A DNA stretch of 64,000 nt, from positions 8,101,136-8,165,135 of the forward strand of contig NC_043742.1 of the NCBI RefSeq assembly GCF_004337985.1, read 5' to 3'. The notes under the pieces were generated by a model. That model was not told the DNA's origin and searched no databases. It saw only the letters and a list, made by a program, of their open reading frames with translations. The position numbers and the translations under genes were made by a program. Shown one piece after another: positions 1 through 11,228 of this stretch (its first letter is position 1; every line of letters begins with the position of its first letter). Origin of the DNA: Pyricularia pennisetigena. Its lineage: Eukaryota > Ascomycota > Sordariomycetes > Magnaporthales > Pyriculariaceae.

Positions 1-3000
1 TTATATATGCATTATCCCTAATAATTGTAATTATCGTTACAATTTTGCCCCTATTTTTGTGATTATTGTTATAATCCTGCCCCTATTTTTATAATTACTG
101 TTACAATCCCACCCCTATTTTTGTAACTATTATTACAATCTTTGTTTTTGTTAAACTAACTTTTTTTTCGGTTTAAATGCCCATACCCTATTAAAATTAG
201 AGCAATTAACTTTTAAAAATTGGTTATTAGCCAACGAAATGGGTATAGGAAAAAGATTATTTATTTTACGGCGATTTATATATGGTATATCCGTTACCAA
301 TACGACCGATTTATCCAAAATACCGACGGATATTTTCCCACTTTAATTTTCGTCCCGGCCAACCTTATTTTGCAAATATTTAAAAAGGTAATAACCAATT
401 TCCTAACCCTCGACGTTAAATACTATTATAATTTAACCGAAATATACGCTACCGATGCCCCGCGAACGGTTGCTATTTTTACCCAGGCGCAATTTTACGA
501 TATTTTAACCAAATTCGCCGCCCGCAAATCTAATCCCAAATTTGCGGGTACGGTTATTATTATATTTTATTCGATATTCCTAATCCGAAAAATTAAATAA
601 TTGGACGAAATCCATAACGCGGAAAAAATGTTTAATTTATGGTGTATGGATAAAATTATCGATTTTAATTTTCAGCAACGCCCCCCCGACGTCGATAATT
701 TCGACGATAATTCCGATATTGAAAATAATACCCAGTAAGTATTTTTTGTAACAATTATTATAATTTCGTTATATTAATATATTTGTTTAAATTAAATAAT
801 TTTATTAGGAACCGTTAACGCAAAAACGGTCGGAAGGCCGATTTTTCCACGGGCGAAAACACCAAAAATATCCGGCGTTTGGTTATATATTTACCATCCG
901 GTACCTTTTTTTAACGTATAATTGGAAACGAAATTTAATGCCTCCGTTACCGCGAATCGATAATATACCGCGCATTTCGCTTTATTTTTTGCGTTAATCG
1001 GGGTATAGCTATTACCACGCCGATTATTAATAAAATTAGGGATATTATTAGCTTTAATACCTTGGTTTAGGATAAAATTGCGATTTTTTTCGCCCGATTT
1101 GAAAACCTATCCTAGGAAAATATGTTTACGGTCGATTATATTTGGGAAAATAATGGTTATTTCGTCGTTTTTAATATCGATAAAAATACCAAAACCTCCC
1201 TATAAAAATTCGAATCGATGGGTTGGAAATGGTGGTTGTTTTACTTTCGAATTTTAAATTTTATAATTTTTACCACCATACCAAACGAAAAATCGTTAAT
1301 AATTTTTAAATATACGGGCGTATTTACGGTACGCAGGGGTATAAACACCGGGCTTACCTTACCCAACGGTATAATTATTTATCTCCGTAAACGCATTCCG
1401 CCCTATAGTATTATTATTAAGGAGCTCCAATTTGGCCACCGTTTCGAAAACGTTATAACGAATACCGAGGCAATTTTTAAAAACATTATTACCGTATTCG
1501 TGGGCGAAAATACCGACGATATTGGTCCCGCTCCATTAGGAGTTCCCACTAATGCGGATACCATAGCTGGTAACCGCCAAACCTCGGTTTTTTTTAATAT
1601 AAGTTTTATCCGCCTGCTGCAATTTTTGGCAATTAATTACCTTTTTTGGTTAATAATTTACGCCGAGGACGATATCCGGGATATTAATTCGGCGGAATTG
1701 GGTAAAATGCTGGCGTTAAAAGGAGTGGATTTTAAAGCTAAACACCGTAACGTCCGACAAAGTTTTAAAAAAAACTTATAGGAAGGAGAAACCCGTTTTG
1801 GATCGGTAATTGTAAACGTTTTAATTTAATACAGCGGCGACGGTCCCTTTAATTGGGTTTACTCGAAAATTTGCACTAATCCTAAAACGTTACTTCCGTC
1901 GGGTAGGGCTAAAATAATCCATTTTATATTAAACGAATCGCCATTTATTGCCCGCATGGTCGAAATTTGCATGGAGGAAAAAAAAAAAGGTTAACGCGTC
2001 CTGGTTATAACCCCCAATTTTTGGATTTAAACGTAAATTGGCCATATAGTGACAATTATTACAATCCCTTTCCTTCCCCACAGTTATTGTAATAATTATT
2101 ACAATTTTTATGTTTTTAGATTATAACAAATATTATAATAACTGTTATTTCTCCATTTTTGTGATAATTGTTACAATTTTTAATATACCTGCTAATTTTT
2201 TTAATTTTATTGCTTTTATTTTGGAAAAAACCAGCTTCGGTGTAGCTATTATCCGATTAGGCCTATTTTAAACCGAACGCGATAAAACCGTTTCCGATTT
2301 CACCGATTCCAGCTCCAATTTTAACGTTTATATCCTAAATATTAACATTTCCAGCGTTAGTTTTAATTTGCACCCCAATTGTTGCACTGGCATTATTATC
2401 CCTTTAATATGGAACGCTAATATATAGTTGCAAATTTGTGGTCGTTTAATTCGGTTGGGTTAAAATAAACCTGTTATTTGGCGCATTTTCGAAATGCGAA
2501 ATACTTTTTTCGATTGGGTAAAAAATCGTATATTCCGGAAGGTTAATACCCCTTTTTTTACTATTCCGGCCGTTGCTAATATATAATAAATATTATTTAA
2601 ATATATTACGCGTATACGTTTCCCCAAAACTATCCAATTTCCAGTTATTAAACAATTCCTAACGTATAAAGTAATAATAATTATATTTTCCTGGCCTTTT
2701 AACTGCTTCGCTTGGATAATAAAACCCCCCCAGCATTTTAATATTTTTTATTTTAACAAAACGCGCCGCATGGGCGAATTCTATTTTCGTTTGGTTTTAA
2801 TGCTCGTATTAAATATCCTTAAGCAGTTTAACGAACAGGACCTGGTGGAAAAAACGTTAATTTTTATTTTAACGTTGGGTCCAATTTATATTAATTATTA
2901 ATACCAGGAGCAAAATGGTGGCCGTAATACGTTTACTAATTATATTAATCGTACACATTTACCTTATTTCGATTTTATTATTATGGATTAGGGGTTTGTG

Positions 3001-3402
3001 GTTAAATTAATAAAATAAATTAAAAATAGCGATGGATTTTACAACGAAACCGCGACCGCGCGGATTATCGGGGCCCCAATAAAGGATTTTAGCTTTTGGG
3101 TTATCAAACGCCGGGAAACCAATAAACCGTTTAAAAAAGGTATTTTTGGTAACAATAACGCCGATCCTTTGGCGGTCGTTATTCCGTTTTTTTCATTTAT
3201 CGATTTTGGCCTTAATTACGATAAATTTATATTTGATTCGTTAAAGAAATTTTGCATACCTATTTCAAAAAAGGATAAGGAGGAGGACGATTCGGTCCCT
3301 GGATCGTTTACCGCGACCTTAATTCGGAAAAGAAGGCGTGGCGTTGATAAGCCCATTCCTAAAAAAACATTTAACGCTGTTAAACGTTTTCGTTTTTTTT
3401 AA
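1..3402 (+). pseudogene. SNF2-family helicase, C-terminal two thirds, decayed (left copy)
   Basis: SNF2-family proteins are ATP-driven DNA translocases. The frame is broken by many stops but the motif order is readable. A Walker A region lies near 232-258 and is damaged here: one base is missing just after it compared with the other copy, and ACA has become ATA. The acid box DEIH at 604-615 is intact in this copy. A long open stretch lies at 1218-1781. The helicase C-terminal half spans about 2200-2465, with the motif V remnant reading SVSFNLH. An open tail ends at the TAA at 3400-3402 and is rich in K/R/D. The gene converges on the DUF6589-like gene, with stop codons about 45 bp apart. Tandem AT-rich repeats at 1-150 and 2045-2190 interrupt the frame and may be introns. 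The assignment is secure from motifs; the function in the element is inferred. Confidence 0.75.
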
Positions 3403-3445
3403 TCGGTTTGGGTTTTTTTATTTTGCTTTTTTTTGGGGTTTGGTG

Positions 3446-5643
3446 CTATAAAATTGGGGGTTTTATATATGTAATATTATAACAATTATTACTATTGGGA
3501 TCCGGTTTAATGGATTTATTACTCGTAATTAATGGGGTATTATAATAACGGTTATTACCAGGATCCTTTTTACTGGATTTATAATTGGCGGTGGATGGAG
3601 GATATAATTTATTTAGGTAAGGAAAATGGATAGGAAACGGGTTATTTATACGGAAAATTTTGGAGGAAATTATACCTCGCATTTTATTTTAAACCAAATT
3701 TACAATTGGTATTTGTTTGTTTGTATTTACTGGTTTTGCGGACGTTGTTTTGCCTCCGTTATTCGCGGGTAAAATTACCGTTATTCGTCCATTTAATTCG
3801 TTTTTATAATGGAACGATTTTCGCTTTTACCCGCTTTGGTTTACGTAATTTACCTTTTATTACTTTAAATTTTATGCGCCTTTTTCGTCGGATTTTTCGT
3901 ATATTCCGTCCAGCAAATCTCTTTCGGTGTAAATTATACCACTAATATTTAAACCGTTTATCCGGCTGTATCCCTCCTTTAAATTTGCCCCTATTTTTTT
4001 AATATCCGTTTAAAATAGTACGTTGTTGGGGCGTACGACTTTTTAATTAAATACCTCCAATTTATTGCCTATTAACTTTTTTAAACCCAGGTATAATAAA
4101 TTAGGGCCGTCGAAATCGAAATTGGGTAATATTTCGGCCTTTTCGTTTCCCCAACTATTTTGGAATAATAAATACGTATAATGGATTATATTTTAATTGG
4201 TTAATATTATATAGTATTTGCTGTTAATGCGTATACGGGCGATATTTTCCAATGTTTTACGCACCGTAGTTGCGATTGGCCCTATCGTTGCATAATTTAG
4301 GAATGTTTTTCGCAAATCGTGCGTAAAATTGCGGTTATTTTTAATATTTATGGCGAAACCCCTATTAATATACTCAATTGCTAGGTTTGCCGGTTTAAAT
4401 CCATTCCCGGCCGTGGTATATTTTACGAACGCTAATTTTAAAATCCCGGTACGTAACGGCTAATTTATAATTTCTGGTCGTAATAACCAAGTTAAATATA
4501 GCATTTTAGGGCCATAGTTTTTTGTTTTGCAACCGTAAAAAAATAGGACCAATTGCGGTATTATAATTTCCAATACGCCGTAATTTCCTTGGTGGAACGC
4601 GTTTATTATTATTTATAAAAGGTTAATTATTTGCAAATAACGGCGTTGCGTGCGGAAGGCGATATTAATTTTGGGTTTTATATCCCATAATCCAATACCC
4701 ATTAAACCGTTAATATAACCAGCGAATATATTATCGTAAATACGGTTTACCACGGAAATATATATATTATATGGTATATCGGTAAAAACCTTTTCCAGGG
4801 CGTTTTTAAAAATTTAATCCCTATTTAATAATCCGTTTTGGATTAAAACAGCAATTATAATATATAAAATGCGGGACCGGAATGTATTTTGTAAAAGCCG
4901 TAAAGCGTGGTAAAATTTTTTTTTATTTTTTTAAAACTGGTTATATTTCCCCAACCCTATTATATTTATAAATATAATGGGGGTATAATATTACCATAAC
5001 TGGTTAATAAAATTAAGTTCGATATGGAAAAACGCTGGTACGGGTAATATCCATTATTTTTTGTTAAAAGGTTAAAATAATTCGATATAAATTCCCTGAA
5101 TAGCACGGATATATAACGTTGTTTTTTAATCCCTATAAACGAGGAACAGGACGGAAAAATAGTCGAAATGGTCGGGTAATAGGTTTAAAAAACGTTTAAA
5201 AAAGATTTCGTGGATTTGGATAATTCCTGCGTATTCCCTTTCGTTTTCGGTAATAGCGGGGGTTTGGATAAGGTAGGAGGTTAGTGTAATTCGTGCAAAG
5301 GTAGGGTATTATGGGGTTATTCCAGGCGTATGTGGGCGGTTGGGGAATAAAAAACCACAAATTTGGTGCATTATATAATATTTGGCGTTTTCGTAATAGG
5401 TGTCCGGATATTATAAAAAAGCGGGCGTTTGCAACCATTTTTGGCGGAAAAGTACGGTGGCGTGCCATTAGGATTACGTATATCGTTTAAATCCTGGCGT
5501 TAATATAAGGAAATACGATGTTAAGTTTTGCATTCGGTTACGTTTTCCATATCCAAGGTCTTATACCTTGTCCAAAAAGTTGAAATTATTATATACGAAG
5601 GATAATATTGGGTCACGAGCGATCCTTTTTAAATTTGTCTATA

Positions 5644-5697
<54 letters not shown>

Positions 5698-6774
5698 AAA
5701 AAATTATTATTACTGTTCGCGGTAAAAGCTAAATATAAATATGGATATTACTAATAACGTATTCGGGCAACGGCGACAAACTGTTAGGTTTACCGTTTAA
5801 TAATTTTATAAAATGAACATATTCCAAACCCGGATAATATATTTATAATACGTTGTAAAATTCCATTATTTATAAAGTATAATGCGAATACGCGTAGCAA
5901 ATAATTGCTTTTTTGGGGAAAATATCCGTAGGTTAAAATCGCCAATATTAATATAACGCGTTAGTCCTTTAACGTTGGGGGGTTTATGGTTTTTAAAAAA
6001 ATATTTGGTTCCAGGTATGCCACGTTCGAAATTTGTAACGATAAATAAAACGGGCGGTAGCCCCGGGAATGCAATAATAGTAAAAATATAAATTTATATA
6101 ATATTGGCGTTTTGGACGGGATTTCCTGGGTGGACGTATCGAATACCTGTTTAAACCAATTTATATCGCTTACGTTTTTAGCGGAACAATTTTTTATTCC
6201 CGAAAATTGGAAATTTATGGGTTCGAACCGGTTAAAAAGGCGTAAATATTGTATTAATTGCTGCAATTCCCTGCGCAAAAAATCGGCCTCGATAGGCGCA
6301 GGAAATTTATTATTTAAACGGTATTTAACCCCATTAGCGCGTAAACGTTTTCGGATTTAAAAATTTCGTAATATTTTTTTAAAAAAAAATATTCGCGATG
6401 GGGCAGGTCGGGTAATTTCGTAAAAATTTGCCGCTATTACCCAAACGTGGATAAATTGCGTAAAATTGGTGCGTCGGTAACGGTTGCGCCAAAATTTGGT
6501 AATATCGCGAATAAATTTGGTTTCGGGGTTTATTTCCGCTTCGGATTCGGATTCCTTCGGTAATTGCTTTTAATCGATTAAAAAAGGTTTAAATTCCCAT
6601 TTATTTTCGAATATACAATTGGGCGATAATAATTAAAATAACGATAAAAACGAAAATAATTGCAATATCGATGGAGGTAATGGGGTTAGGTCGGACGTAG
6701 GGTATTAGGTTGCAAATTACGCGGATAGGAATATTTTTTCGGGTGTATTTATTGGTATTATTGGAAATGTGTTT
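3446..6774 (-). pseudogene. DUF6589-like gene, decayed (left copy)
   Basis: This is the reverse-oriented partner of 15732-19053. Open fragments at 5961-6278, 5196-5468 and 3446-3682 match the right copy piece for piece. The segment at 5961-6278 contains LLLHSRGYRPFY and LEPNIFLKTINPPTLKD, the stretch that leads into the region I match to DUF6589. The start codon used in the right copy (ATGGAAAAC) reads ATAAAAAAC here, so the start is lost through a G-to-A change. The plus-strand open frames at 3706-3945 and 6112-6360 are shadows of this gene. The call depends on the right copy and on pattern memory of the DUF6589 family. Confidence 0.6.
5648..5693. repeat. (AT)n microsatellite inside the DUF6589-like gene
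   Basis: About 46 bp of alternating TA. The same tract sits at the equivalent place of the right copy (about 16815-16850), so it was present in the ancestral element and did not arise after insertion. Confidence 0.9.
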
Positions 6775-7092
6775 TTTATTGTTGGATTCGGGTTTTATTT
6801 GGTTTAATGGTGTATCGAATAAAGGTTAATATACGTAAATATATGGTATAATGGTAAAAACTTTTTATTTTTTTGTGTGTCGGGGGGAATGGTGGTTGGC
6901 GATATTGCAGTATTGGGTATTTTGTTAATGGTACCGCTATGAACGGCGAAATGCGACAAATTGTCCTTAAACTAGAACGAGCGCGATTTTTTCGGCCAAT
7001 GTAATTGGTCGAAAAGCCATGTGGCTGAAAGGTATATGGAACGTTCGGTCCCCACTGCGAAGCAGGGGGGTCTAGTCTGAGCACTGAGACTA
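6775..7092 (-). other. DUF6589-side terminal region of the helicase transposon (left copy)
   Basis: This segment matches 15419-15731 in reverse complement. It holds the subterminal motif (CCGCTATGAACGG form, near 6931-6944), a GC-rich box with ACTGCGAAGCAGGGGGGTCTAG, and the terminus at 7092. The same segment closes the non-autonomous elements at 38695 and 43800 and opens the one at 55024. It is non-coding; the open frame at 6776-7117 is accidental. Confidence 0.8.
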
Positions 7093-7208
7093 CAAAATAT
7101 AGCGGAAAATCCGACAACCCCGACAGCCCAAATTCGGCACTATCTATTGTGCCTTATATACAAATAAAACTGGACCCATTACATGCTAAATAACGCATAT
7201 AAATAACA
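7093..7208 (-). repeat. Solo-LTR fragment, cut by the helicase transposon
   Basis: It matches the first part of the 560-570 bp LTR seen complete at 62802-63372, in reverse orientation: the GACAACCCCGACAGCCC block, the TATATACAAATAAAA block, GGACCCATTACATGC, and the end ATAACA at 7208. The rest of this LTR must lie beyond the left edge, on the far side of the transposon. Confidence 0.7.
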
Positions 7209-7558
7209 GATTTTATAAAAACATTTATCCGGGTTTAATAATATTACTTTTTATTTATTTATATGTTTTTTTTAAATTGTATTCGGTCAGCTGCTGGCGG
7301 TTTAAATCAAATACGTTGTAAATATATTTCGCATAATTCCGCCTAAATTTGCATTTAATTTTTCAAATGAAACAGAATATTATTAGCTGCTATGGGCTAA
7401 TTGTGTTTAATATGCAATGCTTTACAAATTTTCCAATATAAACAATTGAATAAATAAGCAACGTCAGCCACAAATTGTCACTCTCGAATCCACTACACCT
7501 TTTTGGTATTAACCTTATTATTAACCTATTTATTTGGTAATTACCTTCGATATTTATT
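7209..7558. other. Unique AT-rich sequence upstream of the secreted-protein gene
   Basis: No repeat, reading frame or motif that I can name. Base composition changes here: CpA and TpG are frequent again (for example near 7465-7500), unlike the mutated transposon on the left. It presumably holds the promoter of the gene at 7559, but I do not see a clear TATA box. Confidence 0.5.
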
Positions 7559-7969
7559 ATGAAGTTCCAATCTTTTTCTGTTCTGGCTTTAAACCTTTTC
7601 GCCGGGCATGCGTTAGCATTCGAGTGTGAAGTTTCGATGTCTTGGGGTCATCCTTACGAAGCTAGGGATAGCTGCGTAAAACTTAAGCCAGGCTCCCAAA
7701 GCCGATTCACCAAATTTACAATCGTCCAATTAGAGCAAATATCTTACACATTTAAACTTGACGAAGATTGCGGCCTTTCAGTGGAAGGGGGCGACTGGCC
7801 CGAAAAATTTACGATTGTGTGGAGAAGGCGAAAGCAAGCATGTGCTTTGCACGCAGATCCATATACTCCACAGAAGGCGCCGTCGTGGATTGTTTTCAAC
7901 GAAAATCATTTTACTGTACATTGGCTACCATTATCATTTTTAACACAGCGCGTTTCAGCTTTAAAATGA
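7559..7969 (+). CDS. Small secreted cysteine-containing protein, effector candidate
   Basis: A 136-residue open frame without introns. Residues 1-20 form a signal peptide (MKF start, hydrophobic FSVLALNLFAG, ALA-type cleavage before F21). The mature part has cysteines at residues 23, 39, 71 and 95, enough for two disulfides, and no membrane segment. It is rich in aromatic and charged residues, with two similar KFTIV stretches (about 52-56 and 83-87). I do not recognise a family. It lies in a small island without RIP damage between a helicase transposon and a Gypsy LTR, the usual setting of effector genes in plant-associated ascomycetes. Caution: all three forward frames are open over about 7758-7943, and one (7768-8013) reaches further downstream. 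A frameshift or intron that joins the signal peptide to that frame is therefore possible, and the 3' half is less certain than the start. Confidence 0.55.
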   Translation: MKFQSFSVLALNLFAGHALAFECEVSMSWGHPYEARDSCVKLKPGSQSRFTKFTIVQLEQISYTFKLDEDCGLSVEGGDWPEKFTIVWRRRKQACALHADPYTPQKAPSWIVFNENHFTVHWLPLSFLTQRVSALK

Positions 7970-8007
7970 TAGTGGATGGAACCGATTCTAAAAACAGTAT
8001 TTTGTTG

Positions 8008-8665
8008 TGGTGAATATTATTTTATACAACGGTTTGAAATATAAATCTCACCATTCAACTCGCCTGGTTAGCGTTCATAATTGGTAGTTAATTGAATTTC
8101 AAAGTTCAAAATTGAAAAACACATACAAATTGCTAGTAAACAAAATATTTGAATACACAGTCAACTTCATATATAAGTAAAAAAATAAAGAAATTGTATA
8201 TACAATGTTGAAAATAAAATTTAATTAGATTTTTTATTTGGCGCTCAAAGCGAAGTATGTTAGTAGCAGACAATTCTTTTATTGTTTTACACTGTGAGTT
8301 TTATTATGGACATTTTAAAAGTAAGTATTCAAAAAGAAGTGATTTTCTTTTAGGTGCGAAGAGAAATACTTAATTAAATGTTATTTCTGCTTTTATTTAT
8401 ACAGATCTGTTAAGAACAGGCCTTATAAAGGCCTGTTCTTAGCAAGATCTTTTACATTTCTATCTATATATAAGATCTACTTCATATTTAAGTATTTTAT
8501 TTACTAGCAATTTATGTACATTCTTAAATTTTCAACTTTAACATTCACTTAATTACTAATTATAACCGCTAACCAGGCAAATCAAATCGTAAAATATATA
8601 CTCTAAGCCGTTTTATAAAATAATACCCACTATATATGTATAATATTTCAATTCGAACTTTGAAA
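8008..8665. repeat. Imperfect fold-back repeat directly after the secreted-protein gene
   Basis: The segment at about 8020-8195 pairs with the reverse complement of about 8475-8660. Shared blocks in order are TATTATTTTATA, AACGG, GCCTGGTTAGCG, TAATT, AAATTGCTAGTAAA and CTTCATAT. The arms are about 160-180 bp with many mismatches. The centre holds a perfect hairpin (8411-8441). It begins about 40 bp after the stop codon of the gene at 7559. It has no reading frame. It could be an old fold-back or MITE-type element. Confidence 0.65.
8411..8441. repeat. Perfect 14-bp stem hairpin
   Basis: TAAGAACAGGCCTT, then the 3-base loop ATA, then its exact reverse complement. AGATCT hexamers lie outside on each side (8403-8408 and 8445-8450). 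No T-run follows and no gene ends nearby, so I do not call it a terminator. Confidence 0.85.
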
Positions 8666-8804
8666 TATAAAAATGGGTTTTGTGGAAAACCCTAATATCT
8701 CGTACAAAGAACGCCCTGTATAAACAAAGTCTATACCATAAAATAGCCAATTTCTGGTTTTATATACGTTTGAATTTTTGCCTTTGTTAGAGCTTTTGTT
8801 AAAA

Positions 8805-9324
8805 TGTTATAAAAGATTCATTACAAGTTCAGTGTGACCACTTCAGGAACGCCCAATCTAGTGGGTAAATATTACGACCAAACAATTGGGCCGGTACTAG
8901 CAAGGCCAGGCGGGGTTACACCCCTCCTAACGACATTCGACCAGAAAAAGCACCGACCAATAGGATATAGGATTGCCTAAGGACCCACTTACGTAACACC
9001 TCGTAATCGCCAAATTAATAATTTCAATAATTTTTAAAAAATCACAATAAATTAAACGAAATAATTTCAATAACTTCTTAAAAACTAAGGGAAATTGTAT
9101 TGGAAATATAATTAATATAAAACGAGTTTATTACCATTTAAATGAATTAGATTCTAGGATTGCTTAATAGTGATTAAGCTCTAAATAACATTAATATTTA
9201 CTTTAAAACGATTATAACTTGACCCAAATCGTTAAAAACTTCAATTAGCCAACCCAAACGCTCAATTGTTTCGACCCATTATACTTTACTATAAAAACAG
9301 GTTACCCGATGCCTTAATTGTAAC
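8805..9324 (+). repeat. LTR of Gypsy family 1 (5' LTR of the plus-strand copy)
   Basis: About 9320-8865 matches the reverse complement of 30035-30490 through several blocks: ATCGGGTAACCTGTT, GGTCGAATGTCGTTA, GGTGTAACCCCGCCTGGCC. It lies upstream of gag in the same direction, as a 5' LTR should. The 3' edge is set by loss of similarity after ATTGTAAC. The 5' edge is uncertain: similarity fades near 8865 and a TGTTA lies at 8805. About 16 bp separate it from the pogo insertion. Confidence 0.65.
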
Positions 9325-9340
9325 CTTTTAATTGCTACTA

Positions 9341-11226
9341 CAGTGGGTGACCCAGAAGTGGACATGCCCCTAAAGTGGACACCCTCCCGAAAAACTGCCA
9401 TAAAAACAACGAACATGCAATTAATCGTTTTTCAGCAATAAATCGCAATAAAACCTATATCTATTTATTCGCAAAAAGCTCCTTTACATTATAATCCAAA
9501 AATAAAACCGTAAATCCCTGGTCCTAATCCTAATTTCGGTGTTATTGCCGGACTTTGGCCTCCATAACCGCCCTTTTCTAATCCAGGCCGTAAACCGCTT
9601 CCTATATACCGGCCTGTTTATAAAAAAAATTTTGGGCCTCGCGGCGCACGCGTTTTCTAAATATAGGTTTAAAAATCTTAATTTTTTCGTTTAACCGCTT
9701 ATTTTCGGAGGTAAAATTCGCGATTTAAATAACCTAATAATCCATGGTTTTGGATACCTTTTATACAAAATTAACCAAATTTTTTCTGCATTCGCCTAAC
9801 CGGCCTATTATTTGCATAACCTGTTTTTTAATATTTTAGGAGGTTTTTGGGGTCCCGAAAATAACGTTGGCCATATCCTAATTTGAATTACGGTTAAAAA
9901 TCGTTATTTGGGTAACCCTCAGGTTAAAATTTACCATTCGATCCGGAGTTAATATTTAAAGGGGTATTACCGGCCAAATCCCGGTTTTGCGGAAACCGGA
10001 AATTACGTTGCGAACCGATAAACCGGTTGCAAAAACGTTTTAATAGGCGGTAAAAAACCGTTTTCGTTATTTAGGCGTAATAATATTTAACGACGTAAAG
10101 AATTTTATATATTACCGGTAATAAGTTTTAACAGGGCCAAAAACAAAAATATTTAACGGTTAAATAAAATATAAATTATAAATAGGTAAATATTCGAGGA
10201 AAACCCTGCTTTTAAACGCTTTAAATATAAATTTAACTTATTAATGCGTTAAAATTTAATTTAATCCCAATAACCGCCATTTTATACTAATATTTGGTTT
10301 CGTTTTAAATAAAAAAAATCTATTTTAACCATTTAAAAACAATTTTAAAATTAAACCAGCCCGTGGGAGTCGAATCGTACGCCCAATTTTTAATATTAGG
10401 TAAAAACCACTGCGTTTATAAAATATTACCCGTTTAAATTACGGTTAAGGTAAATATTTTTCCCTTTTCAATTACCGCCTCGATAATCGACGCCTAAATA
10501 ATATTTAACGTATATATAATTTTAACCTAATTCCGGCGTTTTACGAAAAATAAACCGTATATTTTTCCGGCCGTTGTATCGTTTTATTGGAAACCGTATT
10601 TGTCCATATTTACGATATATTTGGGTTTAATTTCGAATTCGGTAATTATTCGTTAATATTAGTTATAAAACGCCCAAATCGATTTGGCCGTGGTTTTTTT
10701 AATTCGCGCACCCTCCAAAGAAATCCCGGATTTGGTTTTAATATTTTTACTACGGCGTAAAAAACCGGCTAACCAACGCCTGCCGAAAACGTTTACGCGT
10801 TTTTTCGGCGGTATTAAAAAAAAGGCGAAATTTTTAATTATTTGGTGCGTGGGCGCCCTTCCAGCGAGTTTTTCGATTTCGATCCAACGGTTAACGAATT
10901 TTTCATATTTGTTAGAAAATAGTTAATACGGTTTATAGGTTTATTTTCGATCGAAAACGCCGTTAAAGCGACGTATGAGGGTGGTTTTTGGCACGGCCCA
11001 TTGCGCGGCCGCTTTATTTTTCGAAATGCCTGATTTTACGGTTTTAACCGCCTGGGTAAGCCTAAATTCCAAATCTCTCGGTATCACGGCTTTTTTCGGC
11101 TTCAAAAACGCGTTATTTGCGGTGCGTTGTCGCGTTGAAGTAGGTGGGTTGTGTTAAAGATGTTAGAAATTGCTAAAAAAACAGGTGTCCACTTCAGGTG
11201 CATGTCCACTTGTGGGTCACCCACTG
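9341..11226 (-). mobile_element. Fot1/pogo-type DNA transposon (pogo-1), 1,886 bp
   Basis: The termini are inverted repeats beginning CAGTGGGTGACCCA (9341) and ending GGTCACCCACTG (11226). The matched ends extend through the AAGTGGACATGC and GTGGACACC blocks, about 45 bp. A TA dinucleotide flanks each side (9339-9340 and 11227-11228), the target duplication of the Tc1/mariner superfamily. It is inserted between the Gypsy-1 LTR and its gag region. The length is normal for Fot1-like elements. Confidence 0.9.
9600..11157 (-). pseudogene. pogo/Fot1 transposase, RIP-degraded
   Basis: Reading the minus strand from about 11157, the first part keeps a helix-turn-helix pattern: AVKTVKSGISKNKAAAQWAV, then PKTTLIRRFNG (11050-10970). 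The Tc5-type DNA-binding half follows, with WIEIEKLAGRAPTHQ and FAFFLI (10900-10830). A box reading NMDKYGFQ near 10600 corresponds to the first catalytic aspartate segment (NMDE.G.) of DDE_1 transposases. Beyond that, stops and TpA-rich sequence destroy the frame. The plus-strand open frames in this span are shadows. Not functional. Confidence 0.8.
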
Positions 11227-11228
11227 TA

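Larger units (their letters stand above)
1..7092 (-). mobile_element. Helicase-bearing DNA transposon, left copy, cut by the window edge
   Basis: This block is the same element as 15419-29255 in the opposite orientation. Matching landmarks fall at coordinates that sum to about 22,500 (3169 with 19331, 6112 with about 16396, 7092 with 15419). The first bases of the window match the reverse complement of about 22,499, so the copy continues to the left with the rest of the SNF2 gene and the RecQ gene outside the window. Its visible terminus is ...GCACTGAGACTA at 7092. The flank is a decayed solo LTR (7093-7208), so the target duplication should be the 9 bases CAAAATATA at 7093-7101; its partner lies outside the window. 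The two copies differ by many transitions and small indels, so each decayed separately. Confidence 0.85.

Noticed and set aside
3706..3945. Open frame recurring in both copies of the large transposon (also 18566-18793)
   Set aside because: It is antisense to the C-terminal part of the DUF6589-like gene; the repeat itself explains its recurrence.
6776..7117. Open frame recurring at 15304-15732, 38457-38687 and 54963-55223
   Set aside because: It is the translated DUF6589-side terminal region of the transposon family, shared because the end sequence is conserved, including in elements with no genes.
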